In this document: positions 1 to 8,413 of the stretch, in pieces
How positions within the stretch are numbered: the first letter of the stretch is position 1
Layout of the letters: each line of letters opens with the position of its first letter
Assembly (NCBI GenBank): GCA_963772065.1
Contig: CAVYVZ010000010.1
Coordinates: 496,001-560,000, forward strand
DNA: 64,000 bases
Source: CAVYVZ01 sp963772065
GTDB taxonomy: Bacteria > Acidobacteriota > Vicinamibacteria > Vicinamibacterales > UBA2999
Direction: 5' to 3'
Notes under the pieces: generated by a model
What the model was told of the DNA's origin: nothing
The model's database searches: none
Seen by the model: only the letters and a program-made list of their open reading frames with translations
Made by a program: the position numbers and the translations under genes

Positions 1-76
1 GAGTTTCTCATTCGAGAAAACTTGTGACCTTGTAAGGTAAAAGGAAAAAGGTAAAAGGCAAATCATGTTTGCACGT

Positions 77-126
77 GACTTCGCTTGTCATTCGCGACTT
101 CGCCTGCCATTCATGACTTCGCTTGT
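77..126. repeat. Degenerate 19-bp tandem repeat
   Basis: About two and a half copies of a 19-base unit beginning TGACTTCGCYTGYCATTC. The first two copies differ at only a few positions. The last copy runs into the 3' end of the S23 gene and supplies its final codons and stop on the minus strand. Confidence 0.6.
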
Positions 127-512
127 CCGCGCTTCCGGCCGCCGTCCCTTTTCGGCAGGTTTGCTTTCGCGCTGACGACGATTGCGCCGAGAATTCGTTT
201 GATTTGATCGGCTTCTCCGACGAGCGACACGCACAGTTGTGGGTCGCCAATCTTGCTCGCCTGACATACCCGAAGCCAGAACAATGATTCGCGTGCTTCG
301 CGCAACGCGATCACGTTCGCCCGAATGAACTCGAGACCCGAGGAACAACCAGTGGCCTCGTGCCGGTTGGCGCCGGTGCTGCCCGCGGCACTGATCAACT
401 GCTCGATGATCTTGTTGACGCCCGGCTCCCAGGTGATCGTTCGGACAAACGCAACAACACTGCACGCGAATCCAAGCACTCGCTCGTCGATGTCGTACGC
501 TGGACCGCCCAT
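111..512 (-). CDS. Four-helix bundle protein (S23 / 23S rRNA intervening-sequence protein family)
   Basis: A 133-residue protein with the family layout: an N-terminal YDIDERVLGFA helix, a conserved SAAGSTGANRHEA turn, and a third helix with ALREARESLFWLRV. These proteins form four-helix bundles. They are found inside 23S rRNA intervening sequences, as Avd-like accessory proteins of diversity-generating retroelements, and very often as orphan genes of unknown role. No rRNA and no reverse transcriptase is near this copy. The C-terminus is basic and is encoded partly by a tandem repeat. The gene lies inside inverted purine-rich arms, which suggests that protein and flanking repeats belong together. 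Family assignment is firm; function is unknown. Confidence 0.8.
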   Translation of the reverse strand: MGGPAYDIDERVLGFACSVVAFVRTITWEPGVNKIIEQLISAAGSTGANRHEATGCSSGLEFIRANVIALREARESLFWLRVCQASKIGDPQLCVSLVGEADQIKRILGAIVVSAKANLPKRDGGRKRGQAKS

Positions 513-675
513 TCGTACCCATAACGCACGAGTCTTGCCACAGCAGATGCCGCGAAATCACAAGGAAGAATCAGTGCTGGTCGAGCGAACGTGGCAGGAT
601 GTGCGAATGAGGAGCGAGCGAGAGAGCGCAGAAAGTGCCGACAGGACTTTCCTTTTGCCTTTACCTTACGGAGTC

Positions 676-1626
676 TCAGAGTTTCCTCAGCTTGACCCTC
701 CTGACTGCGTGGTCGCGTCCCTTCTCGAGAATGAGGTGCGCCCGCTCGCGCGTCGGCGCAATGTTCTCCCGCAGGTTCGGCAGGTTGATCGTGGTCCAGA
801 TGTCGAGCGCGGTCGCGCGCGCCTCGTCGTTGCTGATCTGCGCGTAGCGGTGGAAGTATGAGGACGGATCGCGGAACACCGTATCGCGCAGCTTCATGAA
901 CCGCTCGACGTACCACTGCTGAATGTCGGCTTCGCTGGCGTCGACGTAGATCGAGAAATCGAAGAAGTCCGACACGAACATGCGCATGCGCCGGCGGCCG
1001 CCGCCGGTCTGGAGCACGTTCAGCCCTTCGACGATGACGATGTCGGGCTGCCGGACGATCTGATGGTCGCCGGGAAGGATGTCGTACGTGAGATGCGAGT
1101 AGCGCGGCGCCTCCACCTCGGGCAGTCCCGACTTGACGTCCGCCACGAACTGGACGAGGCGCCGCACGTCGTACGACTCGGGGAATCCTTTCCGCTGCAT
1201 CAGCCCGCGCGCTTCGAGGGTCTCGCGTGGCAGCAGGAATCCGTCGGTCGTCACGAGATCGACCTGCGGGTGGCTCGGCCAGTGCGACAGGAGTGCTTGC
1301 AGGATGCGCGACGTCGTGCTCTTCCCCACCGCCACGCTTCCCGCAACGCCGATGACGTACGGCACCTTGGTGCCGCTCGTGCCCAGGAACGTGCTCGTTG
1401 CCGCGTGGAGCTTCTGTGTGGCGCCGACGTGAAGGTTCAGCAGACGCGAGAGCGGCAGGTAGATGTCGGTGACCTCGCCAATCGAGACGCGCTCGATGAC
1501 GCCGGCGAGCGGCCGCAGCTGCGCTTCCGAGAGCGGCAGCGGCGTCGTGTCTCGAAGCCGGGCCCACGCGGCGCGCGTGAACTCCACGTACTGCGACAGC
1601 TGGGTCTCGCGCTGCTCGATCGGCAC
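676..1626 (-). CDS. coaA: Type I pantothenate kinase
   Basis: A cytoplasmic enzyme that phosphorylates pantothenate with ATP, the first step of coenzyme A synthesis. The 316-residue length is normal for the prokaryotic type I kinase. The Walker A motif GVAGSVAVGKSTT is clear, followed by TTDGFLLP and the RKGFPESYD segment typical of CoaA; VIVEGLNVLQ is the Walker B-like strand. The start is GTG at 1626. A TACAAT hexamer lies exactly six bases upstream and there is no Shine-Dalgarno sequence, so a leaderless message is plausible. The gene follows a broken TonB-dependent receptor on the same strand, separated by a GC hairpin, and it is bounded downstream by the S23 unit. Confidence 0.93.
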   Translation of the reverse strand: MPIEQRETQLSQYVEFTRAAWARLRDTTPLPLSEAQLRPLAGVIERVSIGEVTDIYLPLSRLLNLHVGATQKLHAATSTFLGTSGTKVPYVIGVAGSVAVGKSTTSRILQALLSHWPSHPQVDLVTTDGFLLPRETLEARGLMQRKGFPESYDVRRLVQFVADVKSGLPEVEAPRYSHLTYDILPGDHQIVRQPDIVIVEGLNVLQTGGGRRRMRMFVSDFFDFSIYVDASEADIQQWYVERFMKLRDTVFRDPSSYFHRYAQISNDEARATALDIWTTINLPNLRENIAPTRERAHLILEKGRDHAVRRVKLRKL

Positions 1627-1638
1627 GTCGGCATTGTA

Positions 1639-1659
1639 GGCGGGCCTTTACGGCCCGCC
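1639..1659. repeat. Perfect GC hairpin between receptor stop and coaA start
   Basis: Eight-base arms GGCGGGCC and GGCCCGCC flank a five-base loop. The hairpin sits immediately after the receptor stop codon on the minus strand and just upstream of the coaA -10-like TACAAT. There is no T-tract, so it may be a weak terminator or a palindromic repeat that separates the two genes. Confidence 0.5.
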
Positions 1660-1661
1660 AA

Positions 1662-3573
1662 CTAGAACCGCACTCGAATGCCCGCGTTGACCGTCCGCCC
1701 CTCGAGCGGTTTCCACGCGTCGATGGTCCACCGGCCGTCGGCCGCACGCGCCGCTCGCACCAGCCGCTCCGAGACCGTCTGCCGGACGTCGCCGAGGTTC
1801 TCGGCGTTCAGGAACGCCCGTGCGCGACCGAGATTCCAGTCGAGCAGCGCGCCCCACATCACGTACGGGTCGCCGCGTTGGCGGTACGGATTGTCGTCGA
1901 GCGACTGGCGTCCGGTGACGAACACCTCGAAGCCGATGCGGAGAGGACCCAGCTCGCCCAGCACGTCGAGTGAGCCGGCATGGCGCGGATTGAGCGGCAC
2001 CTCGCGCCGCAGGCCAGGTCAATCGGGATCGTCTTCGCTCGACAGCAGGTACATGTGCGTGAGGATCACGTCGACCTCCGGCTCGTCGAGGTGAAACCGT
2101 GCGATCAGCTCCGTGCCGCGCGTCCGCGTCGGCGCGTCCGAATTCACAATCACGACCGGCCGATCGAGTGACTCCACGGCGCGCGCCTGCAGCGCGCCGT
2201 GCACTCGCGAATAGAACACCGTCGACGTGATCTCCAGCGGCGCCCGGGCCCAGGTGAGATCGCCTGAGAAGCTGTCGGCGCGCTCCGCTTCGACCTCGCC
2301 GAGCGGCGCGACCACCGACAGGCCTGTTGCTTCGGTCTCCTCGGTGAAGGGCGTCGGGGCAAAGTAGCCGCGCCCGGCCGACACACGCGCCGTCCAGCCG
2401 CCGCGAGCTTTCAGCAACGCCGACACGCGCGGGCTCGCGAACGTCCCGTACTCGCTGTGCTTGTCGATACGGCCGCTGCCGGAGATCGTCAGCCACCGCG
2501 CGACGGTGACGTCGTCCTGCGCGAAAACGCCCGGCGCGGTGTACAGGAAATCGAAGCGGGGCACGTCCGCTGGATGCGTAGGCATCCTGCTGCACGGCAC
2601 CGCCGAGCACCCACGCATGGCCCGAGGCTGTACCGCTGAGCGACGCCTCGCCGAACCACGTGCGGTGCTCGTCCCGCTCGATCGTTGGTCCGAAGGTGTG
2701 ATGGTGCTGCTGCCACGTGGCGCTGCCGCGCAAGGCCAGCACATGACCGCGGCTCGTCACGAATCGCCCGACCACGCCGGAGTCGAGCCGCGTCGTATCG
2801 AGCTCCTCGGAGAACGGACGTCCGTCCGGCGCCGCGGCGCCAGGCATCGTGCCGCCGCGACGCTTTTCGACCGTCGCTCCAAGCGCGACGAGCACCGATT
2901 TTCCCGCGCCGTCTTCCCAGAAGAGACGCGGCCTCGCGATGGCACGCCGGTACGACGGCAAATCCGTCCAGCCGTCGCGATCGAGATCGGAGCGCTCCTG
3001 CCCATGTGCGCCTCCGAGGAGCGTGTAGCCCCACTGTTCGTTCAACTTCTGCGAGAGCCAGAGGACCGCGTCGGTGCCGGCGTGGCTCGTGCGATTGAGC
3101 AGCACCTCGCGTTCGGGCTCGTCGCGCGGGCGCCGAGAGACGAGATTGACGACGCCTCCGACCGCCGATACGCCGTAGAGCGCGGACGCAACACCCTTGA
3201 TCACTTCGACCTGGCCGAGGTCCATCGGCGGAATCTGCAAGAGGCTGAGCGAGCCGGTCTGACCACCATAGAGTGGCAGACCGTCCGAGAGAATCTGCGT
3301 GTAGCGCCCGCGAAGCCCCTGGATGCGGACGTTCGCGCCGCCGAGCGACGGCGATGTGATCTGTACGCGCAAGCCGTTGGTCTCGTTGAGCAGCATCGAG
3401 ACATCGCCCGGCGTCATCATGATCTTCTCCTGGACTTCCTCCGCAGGCACGACCTCGACGCGCAACGGAAGATCTTCCACGCGGCGACCACTCCGAGTCG
3501 CGGTGACGATCACCTCTTCTTTGTATTCAGGCGGCTTCTGCAGCAGGTACAGGTAGATGAGGAACTCGTACAC
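1662..3573 (-). pseudogene. TonB-dependent receptor, interrupted by a frameshift and an in-frame stop
   Basis: An outer-membrane receptor for energised uptake of a siderophore, cobalamin or oligosaccharide; the substrate is not readable. The N-terminus carries a TonB-box-like EVIVTATRSGRR, then a plug domain (NVRIQGLRGRYTQILSDGLP, GQVEVIKGVASALYG), then barrel strands, ending with INVGIRVRF-like aromatic residues at the extreme C-terminus. The frame shifts at about 2570: DAYASS continues as DVPRFDFLY in another frame. A TGA at 2019-2021 then stops that frame, and the same frame continues conserved to 1662. A single C-to-T change of an Arg codon would explain the stop. The signal peptide is short, from a GTG at 3573. 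It is either a decaying gene or two assembly errors. Confidence 0.75.
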
Positions 3574-3601
3574 GTGAATGAGTTAAACTTTACGTGAGGA
3601 T

Positions 3602-3823
3602 ATGACGAACCGCTCACGCCCTACGCAGGCCAAGCGCGCGCGAGAGAAGGCCCTTCAGGAAAAACGCCAGCAGAAGGCCGCCCGCCGTCAGGATGCGAAG
3701 GAGCGCAAGGACATCGGCCCGAGCCGGGCCGACGGCGTTGACCCGGATATTGCCGACATCGTTCCAGGCCCCCAGCCCCACCCATTCCTCGACGATGATG
3801 AGATCGAGGGCGAGAGCAGCTAG
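3602..3823 (+). CDS. Small charged conserved hypothetical protein
   Basis: A 73-residue protein transcribed divergently from the receptor. The first half is strongly basic and helical, rich in Lys, Arg and Gln (QAKRAREKALQEKRQQKAARR). The second half is acidic, with a DPDIADIVPGPQPHPFLDDD segment. It has no signal peptide or membrane segment. A GAGG-type ribosome binding site precedes the ATG. Similar short Lys/Arg-rich proteins ending in a 'PGPQP' tail occur in other bacteria without known function. It could bind nucleic acid, but nothing in the sequence proves that. Confidence 0.6.
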   Translation: MTNRSRPTQAKRAREKALQEKRQQKAARRQDAKERKDIGPSRADGVDPDIADIVPGPQPHPFLDDDEIEGESS

Positions 3824-3869
3824 AAGCTACCTGGCATTTCTTTAGCAAGGCCGGACGCGGAGAAGAACG

Positions 3870-4016
3870 ATGATTCTCTTTCTCGTCGTCCTGCTGGTGC
3901 TCCTGTGGTTGCTCGGGATGGTCACCACCACCATGCTGGGAGGGTGGCTTCACATCCTGCTCGTCATCGCGGTGATCTTCCTGCTGATTCGAGTGATCCG
4001 CGGCGTTGGCGTCTGA
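3870..4016 (+). CDS. Tiny two-segment membrane protein, lmo0937 family
   Basis: A 48-residue hydrophobic protein. Two membrane helices (ILFLVVLLVLLWLLGMV and LHILLVIAVIFLLIRVI) are separated by a short TTTMLGG turn, the layout of the lmo0937-family membrane proteins. The ATG at 3870 is preceded by AGAAGAA. It follows the small charged protein by about 45 bases and may be co-transcribed with it. Function is unknown; such peptides are often linked to envelope stress. Confidence 0.6.
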   Translation: MILFLVVLLVLLWLLGMVTTTMLGGWLHILLVIAVIFLLIRVIRGVGV

Positions 4017-4058
4017 GGGTCGTGAGGCGTCACCGCCCTGAGCCGTCAAGGCCTAAGC

Positions 4059-4844
4059 CTAGGCCATGTCGTGTATCCATTTGTGTGCCGGATCCTCGTG
4101 CAGCGCGAGACGGCGTTCCTCGCCCGCCATGGCCCAGAGGTAATAGAGCTTGTATCCCGGAGGCGCGGCCACCGGGTGGTATCCATAGGGAAGGAGCACC
4201 GCGTCGCCGTCGCGGACGGCATGCGTCACCGTCTCGCCGTCGTTCGTATACAGCATCTGGTGCCCGAATCCCTGCGGCGGGTCGAGCCGGAAGTGATACA
4301 CCTCCTCGAGGGTCGGCTCGCCGTCACGTCCGTCATGCTTGTGCGGCGGGAAGCTGCTCCAGTTCCCCGGTGGGTTGAACGTCTCTCCGACCATCAGCCG
4401 GCGGCCGTGCGGATCGCGAACGAAGATGTCGTGGACCTCGCGGCTGTAGTGGCCGCGGCCGCGCTGATTCACCACCACGGCATCGGGTCCGAAGAGCACG
4501 GGTTCTCCTCCGGCGGGTGCGGGCGTCGACACAAGCACCGCTTCGAGCGGCGTTTCAGCCGTGACGGTCACCTCGACGCCGGGCGGCAGCAGCAGCGCGG
4601 TGGCGCGCTCGGTGAACACGCCCGATCGGCTGACCTGCCACGACTTCCCGCCCGCGGCGAACGTGCCCTTCCCGTCCTGCAGCACCACGATGGTCTCCTC
4701 GGCGGGCGAGGAGAATCGCGTGGTCCCGCCCGCGGAGAGTCGAAGGCGATGGCTGGTCAACTCGCGCGCGCCATGCTCGCCGCGACGCTGCAGGAGCTGT
4801 AGACCTTCCGTGCGTGGAACTCGAAACAAGGTGTCCGCGAGCAT
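4059..4844 (-). CDS. iolB: 5-deoxy-glucuronate isomerase (KduI/IolB-type double cupin)
   Basis: A 261-residue double-cupin protein. IolB converts 5-deoxy-glucuronate to 2-deoxy-5-keto-gluconate in myo-inositol breakdown; the related KduI isomerises unsaturated-uronate products. The C-terminal half carries the metal-binding cupin signature SFPPHKHDGRDGEPTLEEVYHFR and the conserved GYHPVAAPPGYKLYYLWAMAGE segment typical of IolB. No other inositol gene is in the window. It is the last gene of a leftward group with a GH88-like hydrolase, an SDR and an M24-fold protein, so a uronate-like substrate in vivo is possible. Family call is strong; the physiological substrate is inferred. Confidence 0.85.
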   Translation of the reverse strand: MLADTLFRVPRTEGLQLLQRRGEHGARELTSHRLRLSAGGTTRFSSPAEETIVVLQDGKGTFAAGGKSWQVSRSGVFTERATALLLPPGVEVTVTAETPLEAVLVSTPAPAGGEPVLFGPDAVVVNQRGRGHYSREVHDIFVRDPHGRRLMVGETFNPPGNWSSFPPHKHDGRDGEPTLEEVYHFRLDPPQGFGHQMLYTNDGETVTHAVRDGDAVLLPYGYHPVAAPPGYKLYYLWAMAGEERRLALHEDPAHKWIHDMA

Positions 4845-4854
4845 GTGCCTCTCC

Positions 4855-4897
4855 TAGGGGTCTGACCCCTATCGTGTCTTAGGGGCCTGACCCCTAA
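4855..4897. repeat. Two adjacent copies of the TAGGGGTCTGACCCCTA palindrome
   Basis: The first copy is TAGGGGT-CTG-ACCCCTA at 4855-4871. The second is TTAGGGG-CCTGA-CCCCTAA at 4879-4897. Both are short perfect hairpins and lie between iolB and the M24-fold gene. A third copy sits at 19080-19098, so this is a dispersed palindromic repeat rather than a site specific to one gene. Confidence 0.75.
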
Positions 4898-4912
4898 CGT
4901 GCCAGGCCTGAC

Positions 4913-6032
4913 TCAGATTCTGAGGACGTCGGGCGCGCTGAGGCCGCGCCCGCGAACGGTCATCGGGACGGACGGCCATTCGCCGGTCGACGTAATCAAC
5001 TCGGTGCCATCTTCCGTCACCAGCGCCGTATCTTCAACCTTCGTCCCGGTAATGCTGGGATTCCAGGCAAACGCCTGCGGCGCCCGCACCTGCTCCTTGC
5101 TCGATGCATGCGCCACCCATTCACGCGATCGATACCCGATGGCACCGCCCTGGTGATGCTTCCGTTCCTCTCCAGGAAACCCCGCGCGCGCATACGCGGC
5201 GGCGGCGGCGGCGAAGAGGTCGGCGGCCGTCGCCCCGGGACGCGTGGCGTCCAGCAGCGCGCCGAATACGCCGCACGTCGCCCGCGTACGGTGCGCCAGG
5301 TCGGGATCGATCGAGCCCGCGTTGACGATGCGCGAGATGGAAACCGAAAGGCCGTGTCGCTGCGCGACCTGCGCGACCAGCACGGTGCGCCGCCACGCGA
5401 CGGTTGTCGGCACGGGATGGCGGAACCGCGCGAGCCGCTCGTCCGCGGCGACGAGCGCGACGATCGCGCGCGCACCGATGGACGCCGCCGCGTCGCTTGC
5501 GCGGCGCGCGATCTCCTGCTCCGAAAGACCGGGCTGCAGCGCACGGCAGGTGCGCTCGAACGCCTGCGCCAACCTCGCGGCCAAGCTGACGGTATCGATC
5601 CTGTTCGGCGGCCGTCAGCGGCGCGCGCAGCCGCGCGACGTCGACCACAGTGGTGCCAGGAATCGGCCAGTCGGCGCCCACGACCGCAGCGGCGCCGAGC
5701 ACCTGACGCGCCAGCCGTACCGGCGTATCGGGCGCCGCATGATCGTCGGCCCAGGGGTACTCGACCGGCGTGAAGGCAAAATCCGCCAGCTCCTCGCCGG
5801 CAAGACGAGGCATCTCTATCGCGTTCGCGAGGATGTGCACGCGGCCATCGGCGGCGACGAGAAGCGACCCCGCGCCGAGCTCGCGGCTGCCGTCGATCCG
5901 ATTGCTCCGCCCGCCGGTGAGCCAGGCGAAGTTGGCCTGTGTGGCGAGGAGTACTCCGGCGAGACCGGCCTCGTGACACAGACGGGCCAGGCGCTCTCGC
6001 TTTTGATCCAACTCGATCACGGCTTCATTCAA
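4913..6032 (-). CDS. M24-fold (Xaa-Pro peptidase/creatinase-like) protein, frameshifted
   Basis: Two overlapping frames make one protein of about 370 residues. The N-terminal creatinase-type domain (MNEAVIELDQKRERLARL, FAWLTGGRSNRI) runs from 6032. The C-terminal pita-bread domain starts with ARLAQAFERTCRALQPG and runs to 4913. The join is a one-base shift near 5583. The second half has the HHQGGAIGY motif of one M24 subgroup, but the two metal-binding Asp residues of true aminopeptidase P are not apparent, so it may be a non-metallo hydrolase like creatinase. The start codon directly follows the stop of the upstream SDR gene, so the two are co-transcribed. The frameshift looks like an indel error. 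Confidence 0.7.
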
Positions 6033-6791
6033 TCACAAACGAGGGATCGCGAGGCCGCCGTCGACGTGGATCACGGAACCGGTGGCGTACGGGATCTGTC
6101 CTCCAAGCAGCGATGCGACGACGCGGCCGACGTCGTGCGGCTGCCCCCATCGCCCCTCTGGGACGAGACCGTCGGCGATGCGCCGGTCGTACATCTCGCG
6201 CACGCCCGCGGTCATGTCGGTGGCAATGATGCCAGGGCGAACCTCGTACACTGGAATCCGCGCCGCGGCGAGGCGCAACGCGAACAGCTGGACGGCCATC
6301 GCGAGCCCCGCTTTGCTCACGCAGTAGTCCCCCCGATTCGAAGACGCGAGCTCGGCGGACACGGAGGTGACGAACACGATCGACCCGGCCGCACCGGCCG
6401 CCACGAGCCGCTGCGCGTACGCCTGCGTGAGAAAGTACGGACCCTGGAGATTGGTCCGGATCAGCTCTTCGAAGCTTTCCTCGGTCGCCTCGAGCAGGTC
6501 CGCGCGGACGCGGGGTGCGCGCCCTGCGTTGTTCACGAGTGCGCTCACCGTGCCGAAACGCTCGAACGCACGATCGAGCAGGCGCTCGCGATCGGCGGCA
6601 CTCGCCACATCGGCAGGCCAGTACTCGACGTCGGTGCCCGTCCTCTCGAGCTCGTCGAGAACCGGCTGCACCTCCTCGCGCGGGCGTACGCCGCAGAGCG
6701 CAAGCCGCCATCCGTCGGCCGCGAGCATCCGAGCAATACCGAGGCCGATCCCGCGCGTCCCGCCGGTCACGATCGCTGTCCGAGTGGTCAT
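6033..6791 (-). CDS. SDR-family oxidoreductase (3-ketoacyl-ACP reductase-like)
   Basis: A 252-residue classical short-chain dehydrogenase. The Rossmann motif TGGTRGIGLGIA lies at the N-terminus and NNAG follows. The catalytic serine is in FVTSVSAE, and the catalytic Tyr/Lys are in YCVSKAGL. RPGIIATDM and the C-terminal GSVIHVDGG are also typical. The start at 6791 is chosen because its ATG overlaps the stop of the GH88-like gene by four bases (ATGA), which implies coupled translation. Sitting between a uronyl hydrolase and an IolB-like isomerase, it more likely reduces or oxidises a sugar acid than a fatty-acid intermediate; that is inference. Confidence 0.85.
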   Translation of the reverse strand: MTTRTAIVTGGTRGIGLGIARMLAADGWRLALCGVRPREEVQPVLDELERTGTDVEYWPADVASAADRERLLDRAFERFGTVSALVNNAGRAPRVRADLLEATEESFEELIRTNLQGPYFLTQAYAQRLVAAGAAGSIVFVTSVSAELASSNRGDYCVSKAGLAMAVQLFALRLAAARIPVYEVRPGIIATDMTAGVREMYDRRIADGLVPEGRWGQPHDVGRVVASLLGGQIPYATGSVIHVDGGLAIPRL

Positions 6792-8182
6792 CTCCCTCCG
6801 AAGAAGGTCAGGTACGGGCCACCTTCGGCCAGCCGCTTCACAAAGAGCGCCGCCTCTCGCAAATGGTAGTCGCCCCACTGGCACGACTCACCGCGCGGAA
6901 TGCGTGACCCGGCCGGGACGTGATCCCACCCGTTCGGCCAGTGATACACCGCGTGCAGCAGCAGCCCGTGATGACCCGGGTCGGTGGAGAGATAGGGCTC
7001 GCCGCAGAGCGTCTCGAGAACCAGCAGGCCGGCCTGCTCGTAGCGCGTGCTGTCGCCGCCGCGCGACGACAAGAGGCGCCCAAGGCGCAGCAACCCCTGC
7101 GCCGCGATGGCCGCCGCGGAGCTGTCGACCGGCTCCCGATCGTTGAACGGATCCGATGCGCGGCCGCCCCAGTCGCCGAGCGCCGCGAGTCCCGGCGCGC
7201 CGGTGTCCCAATACGGGATTCCGTCGGCCGCTGCGGCTCGATCGATGTAGAAGTCGCACGTCGCGCGCGCGGCTTCGACCATCCACGCTTCGACGGCTGC
7301 CTTCCCGCCGACGTCGGCGAGTGCGGCGTCCTCACAGGTGCCAATGAACTCGAGCTCCTCGGCGAATCCGAGCATCGCCCACGCGAGGCCGCGCGTCCAC
7401 GTCGAGAATGGGGAGTAGCCCTGCTGGCTGTTGGGTCCGCGATACGTGCCATTCGCCACGTTGAAGAGGCTCTCGTGCGCGCAGCGGCCGCGCACGTCGA
7501 ACGTATCGCGGCCGCGGCCGTAGTACACGTTGAAGTCGGCGGTCGCGCGCGCGTGCTGCACCAGGCGCACCAGCAGATTCACCGCCGCGTCCTGTTCTTC
7601 GACGAGGCGGTGTCCGAGCAGATGAGAGAGCGCGAGGGCACGCAGCGAACGCATCGTGTCCACGAACAGCGAGTGGGCGCCGTTGAACGAATAGATGTAC
7701 CCTCCGGGCGGCGCCTGCGACGAGCCTGATCGAGGGGTCCAGCGGCGCGCCTGAACGGCACCGCTCACCATCAGGGCCAGCTCGTAGAACCGCACCTCCC
7801 ATTCGCTCGCGTCGAATCGGCCTTCGTGCGCCAGGCGCCAGAGCGTGCCGTAGGTGCTGACGTTGTTGAACCCGTGATCGTGCACGCCCACGTGCGTCAG
7901 GTGGGGAGCCATCCGCTCGAGCGTGCGCGACCGGCCCAGATCGAGAAACGCGCGGTCGCCGTCTGCATCGAACTGCAGCAGCGCCGAGCCGAACTGGAAC
8001 CCTTGGGTCCACTCGGTCCAGCCGCGCGACCGGTAGCGCCCCTCCACGGTGAACACGGGCGCCCCATCCTCCGCGCGCCACGTGTCCTCGAGCGCGCGGA
8101 TCTTCGACGCCGAGGCCGTGAACAGCCGCCCGATGCCGGGCAGCAGATCCTGCGGGGTGCGAGTGCGATCGATTCGAATCAT
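6788..8182 (-). CDS. Glycoside hydrolase, GH88-like (unsaturated glucuronyl hydrolase)
   Basis: A 464-residue protein with the (alpha/alpha)6-barrel features of unsaturated glucuronyl hydrolases. These include HVGVHDHGFNNVSTYG (aspartate-bearing motif), TWTRGLAWAMLGFAEEL (the family R-G-x-A-W-x-x-x-G-F element), IPYWDTGAPG and DSSAAAIAAQGLLRLG. GH88 enzymes hydrate the unsaturated uronic acid left by polysaccharide lyases. No signal peptide is evident, so it probably acts on imported oligosaccharides. It is the first gene of the leftward operon with the SDR, M24-fold and IolB genes, and it is divergent from the 8.4-19.1 kb chain. The exact substrate is unknown. Confidence 0.72.
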   Translation of the reverse strand: MIRIDRTRTPQDLLPGIGRLFTASASKIRALEDTWRAEDGAPVFTVEGRYRSRGWTEWTQGFQFGSALLQFDADGDRAFLDLGRSRTLERMAPHLTHVGVHDHGFNNVSTYGTLWRLAHEGRFDASEWEVRFYELALMVSGAVQARRWTPRSGSSQAPPGGYIYSFNGAHSLFVDTMRSLRALALSHLLGHRLVEEQDAAVNLLVRLVQHARATADFNVYYGRGRDTFDVRGRCAHESLFNVANGTYRGPNSQQGYSPFSTWTRGLAWAMLGFAEELEFIGTCEDAALADVGGKAAVEAWMVEAARATCDFYIDRAAAADGIPYWDTGAPGLAALGDWGGRASDPFNDREPVDSSAAAIAAQGLLRLGRLLSSRGGDSTRYEQAGLLVLETLCGEPYLSTDPGHHGLLLHAVYHWPNGWDHVPAGSRIPRGESCQWGDYHLREAALFVKRLAEGGPYLTFFGGR

Positions 8183-8392
8183 CGCGATACGATTGCTTCT
8201 GCGTTCAGCGCGATGAGGTTGTGTGGGGCATACTGATACATGTGGTGTGACGAATGGCGCATGAACCTGACATCATCTTTCGGCGATGGCGAGCGGCTGA
8301 ATCGAACGCAGCCTCGCCGTTAACGGCTGGGCGGCTAAGCCCAGCAGGATATCAGTAGACCGGAACGGAATTTTGAACGTCACCGCCCGCAT

Positions 8393-8404
8393 ATCATATA
8401 TGAT
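8393..8404. promoter_or_regulatory. Perfect 12-bp palindrome overlapping a -10 element (candidate operator)
   Basis: ATCATATATGAT is a perfect palindrome in the divergent region between the GH88-like operon and the ApbE chain. Its right half contains TATGAT (8399-8404), a good -10 hexamer nine bases before the ApbE ATG. A repressor bound here would block that promoter. The two FadR-type GntR regulators encoded further down the chain are natural candidates; binding is inferred, not shown. Confidence 0.4.
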
Positions 8405-8413
8405 TGCCCGTTC

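Larger units (their letters stand above)
32..669. mobile_element. Inverted-repeat-bounded unit carrying an S23 four-helix-bundle gene (unit 1)
   Basis: A purine-rich arm at about 32-62 (core GTAAGGTAAAAGG) is matched by its inverted counterpart at about 648-669 (reverse strand GTAAGGTAAAGGCAAAAGG). The arms are imperfect. Between them lie a short tandem repeat and one gene for an S23-family protein. The right arm ends seven bases from the coaA stop codon. No transposase, target-site duplication or recombinase is visible. The name 'unit' is an inference, supported by a second, differently sequenced copy of the same architecture at 19529-20213. Confidence 0.35.

Noticed and set aside
8..250. 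An 80-codon minus-strand frame at the window start
   Set aside because: It reads mainly through the tandem repeat and the other frame of the S23 gene.
1..669. S23 gene considered as a 23S rRNA intervening sequence
   Set aside because: No rRNA sequence flanks it; the neighbour is coaA.
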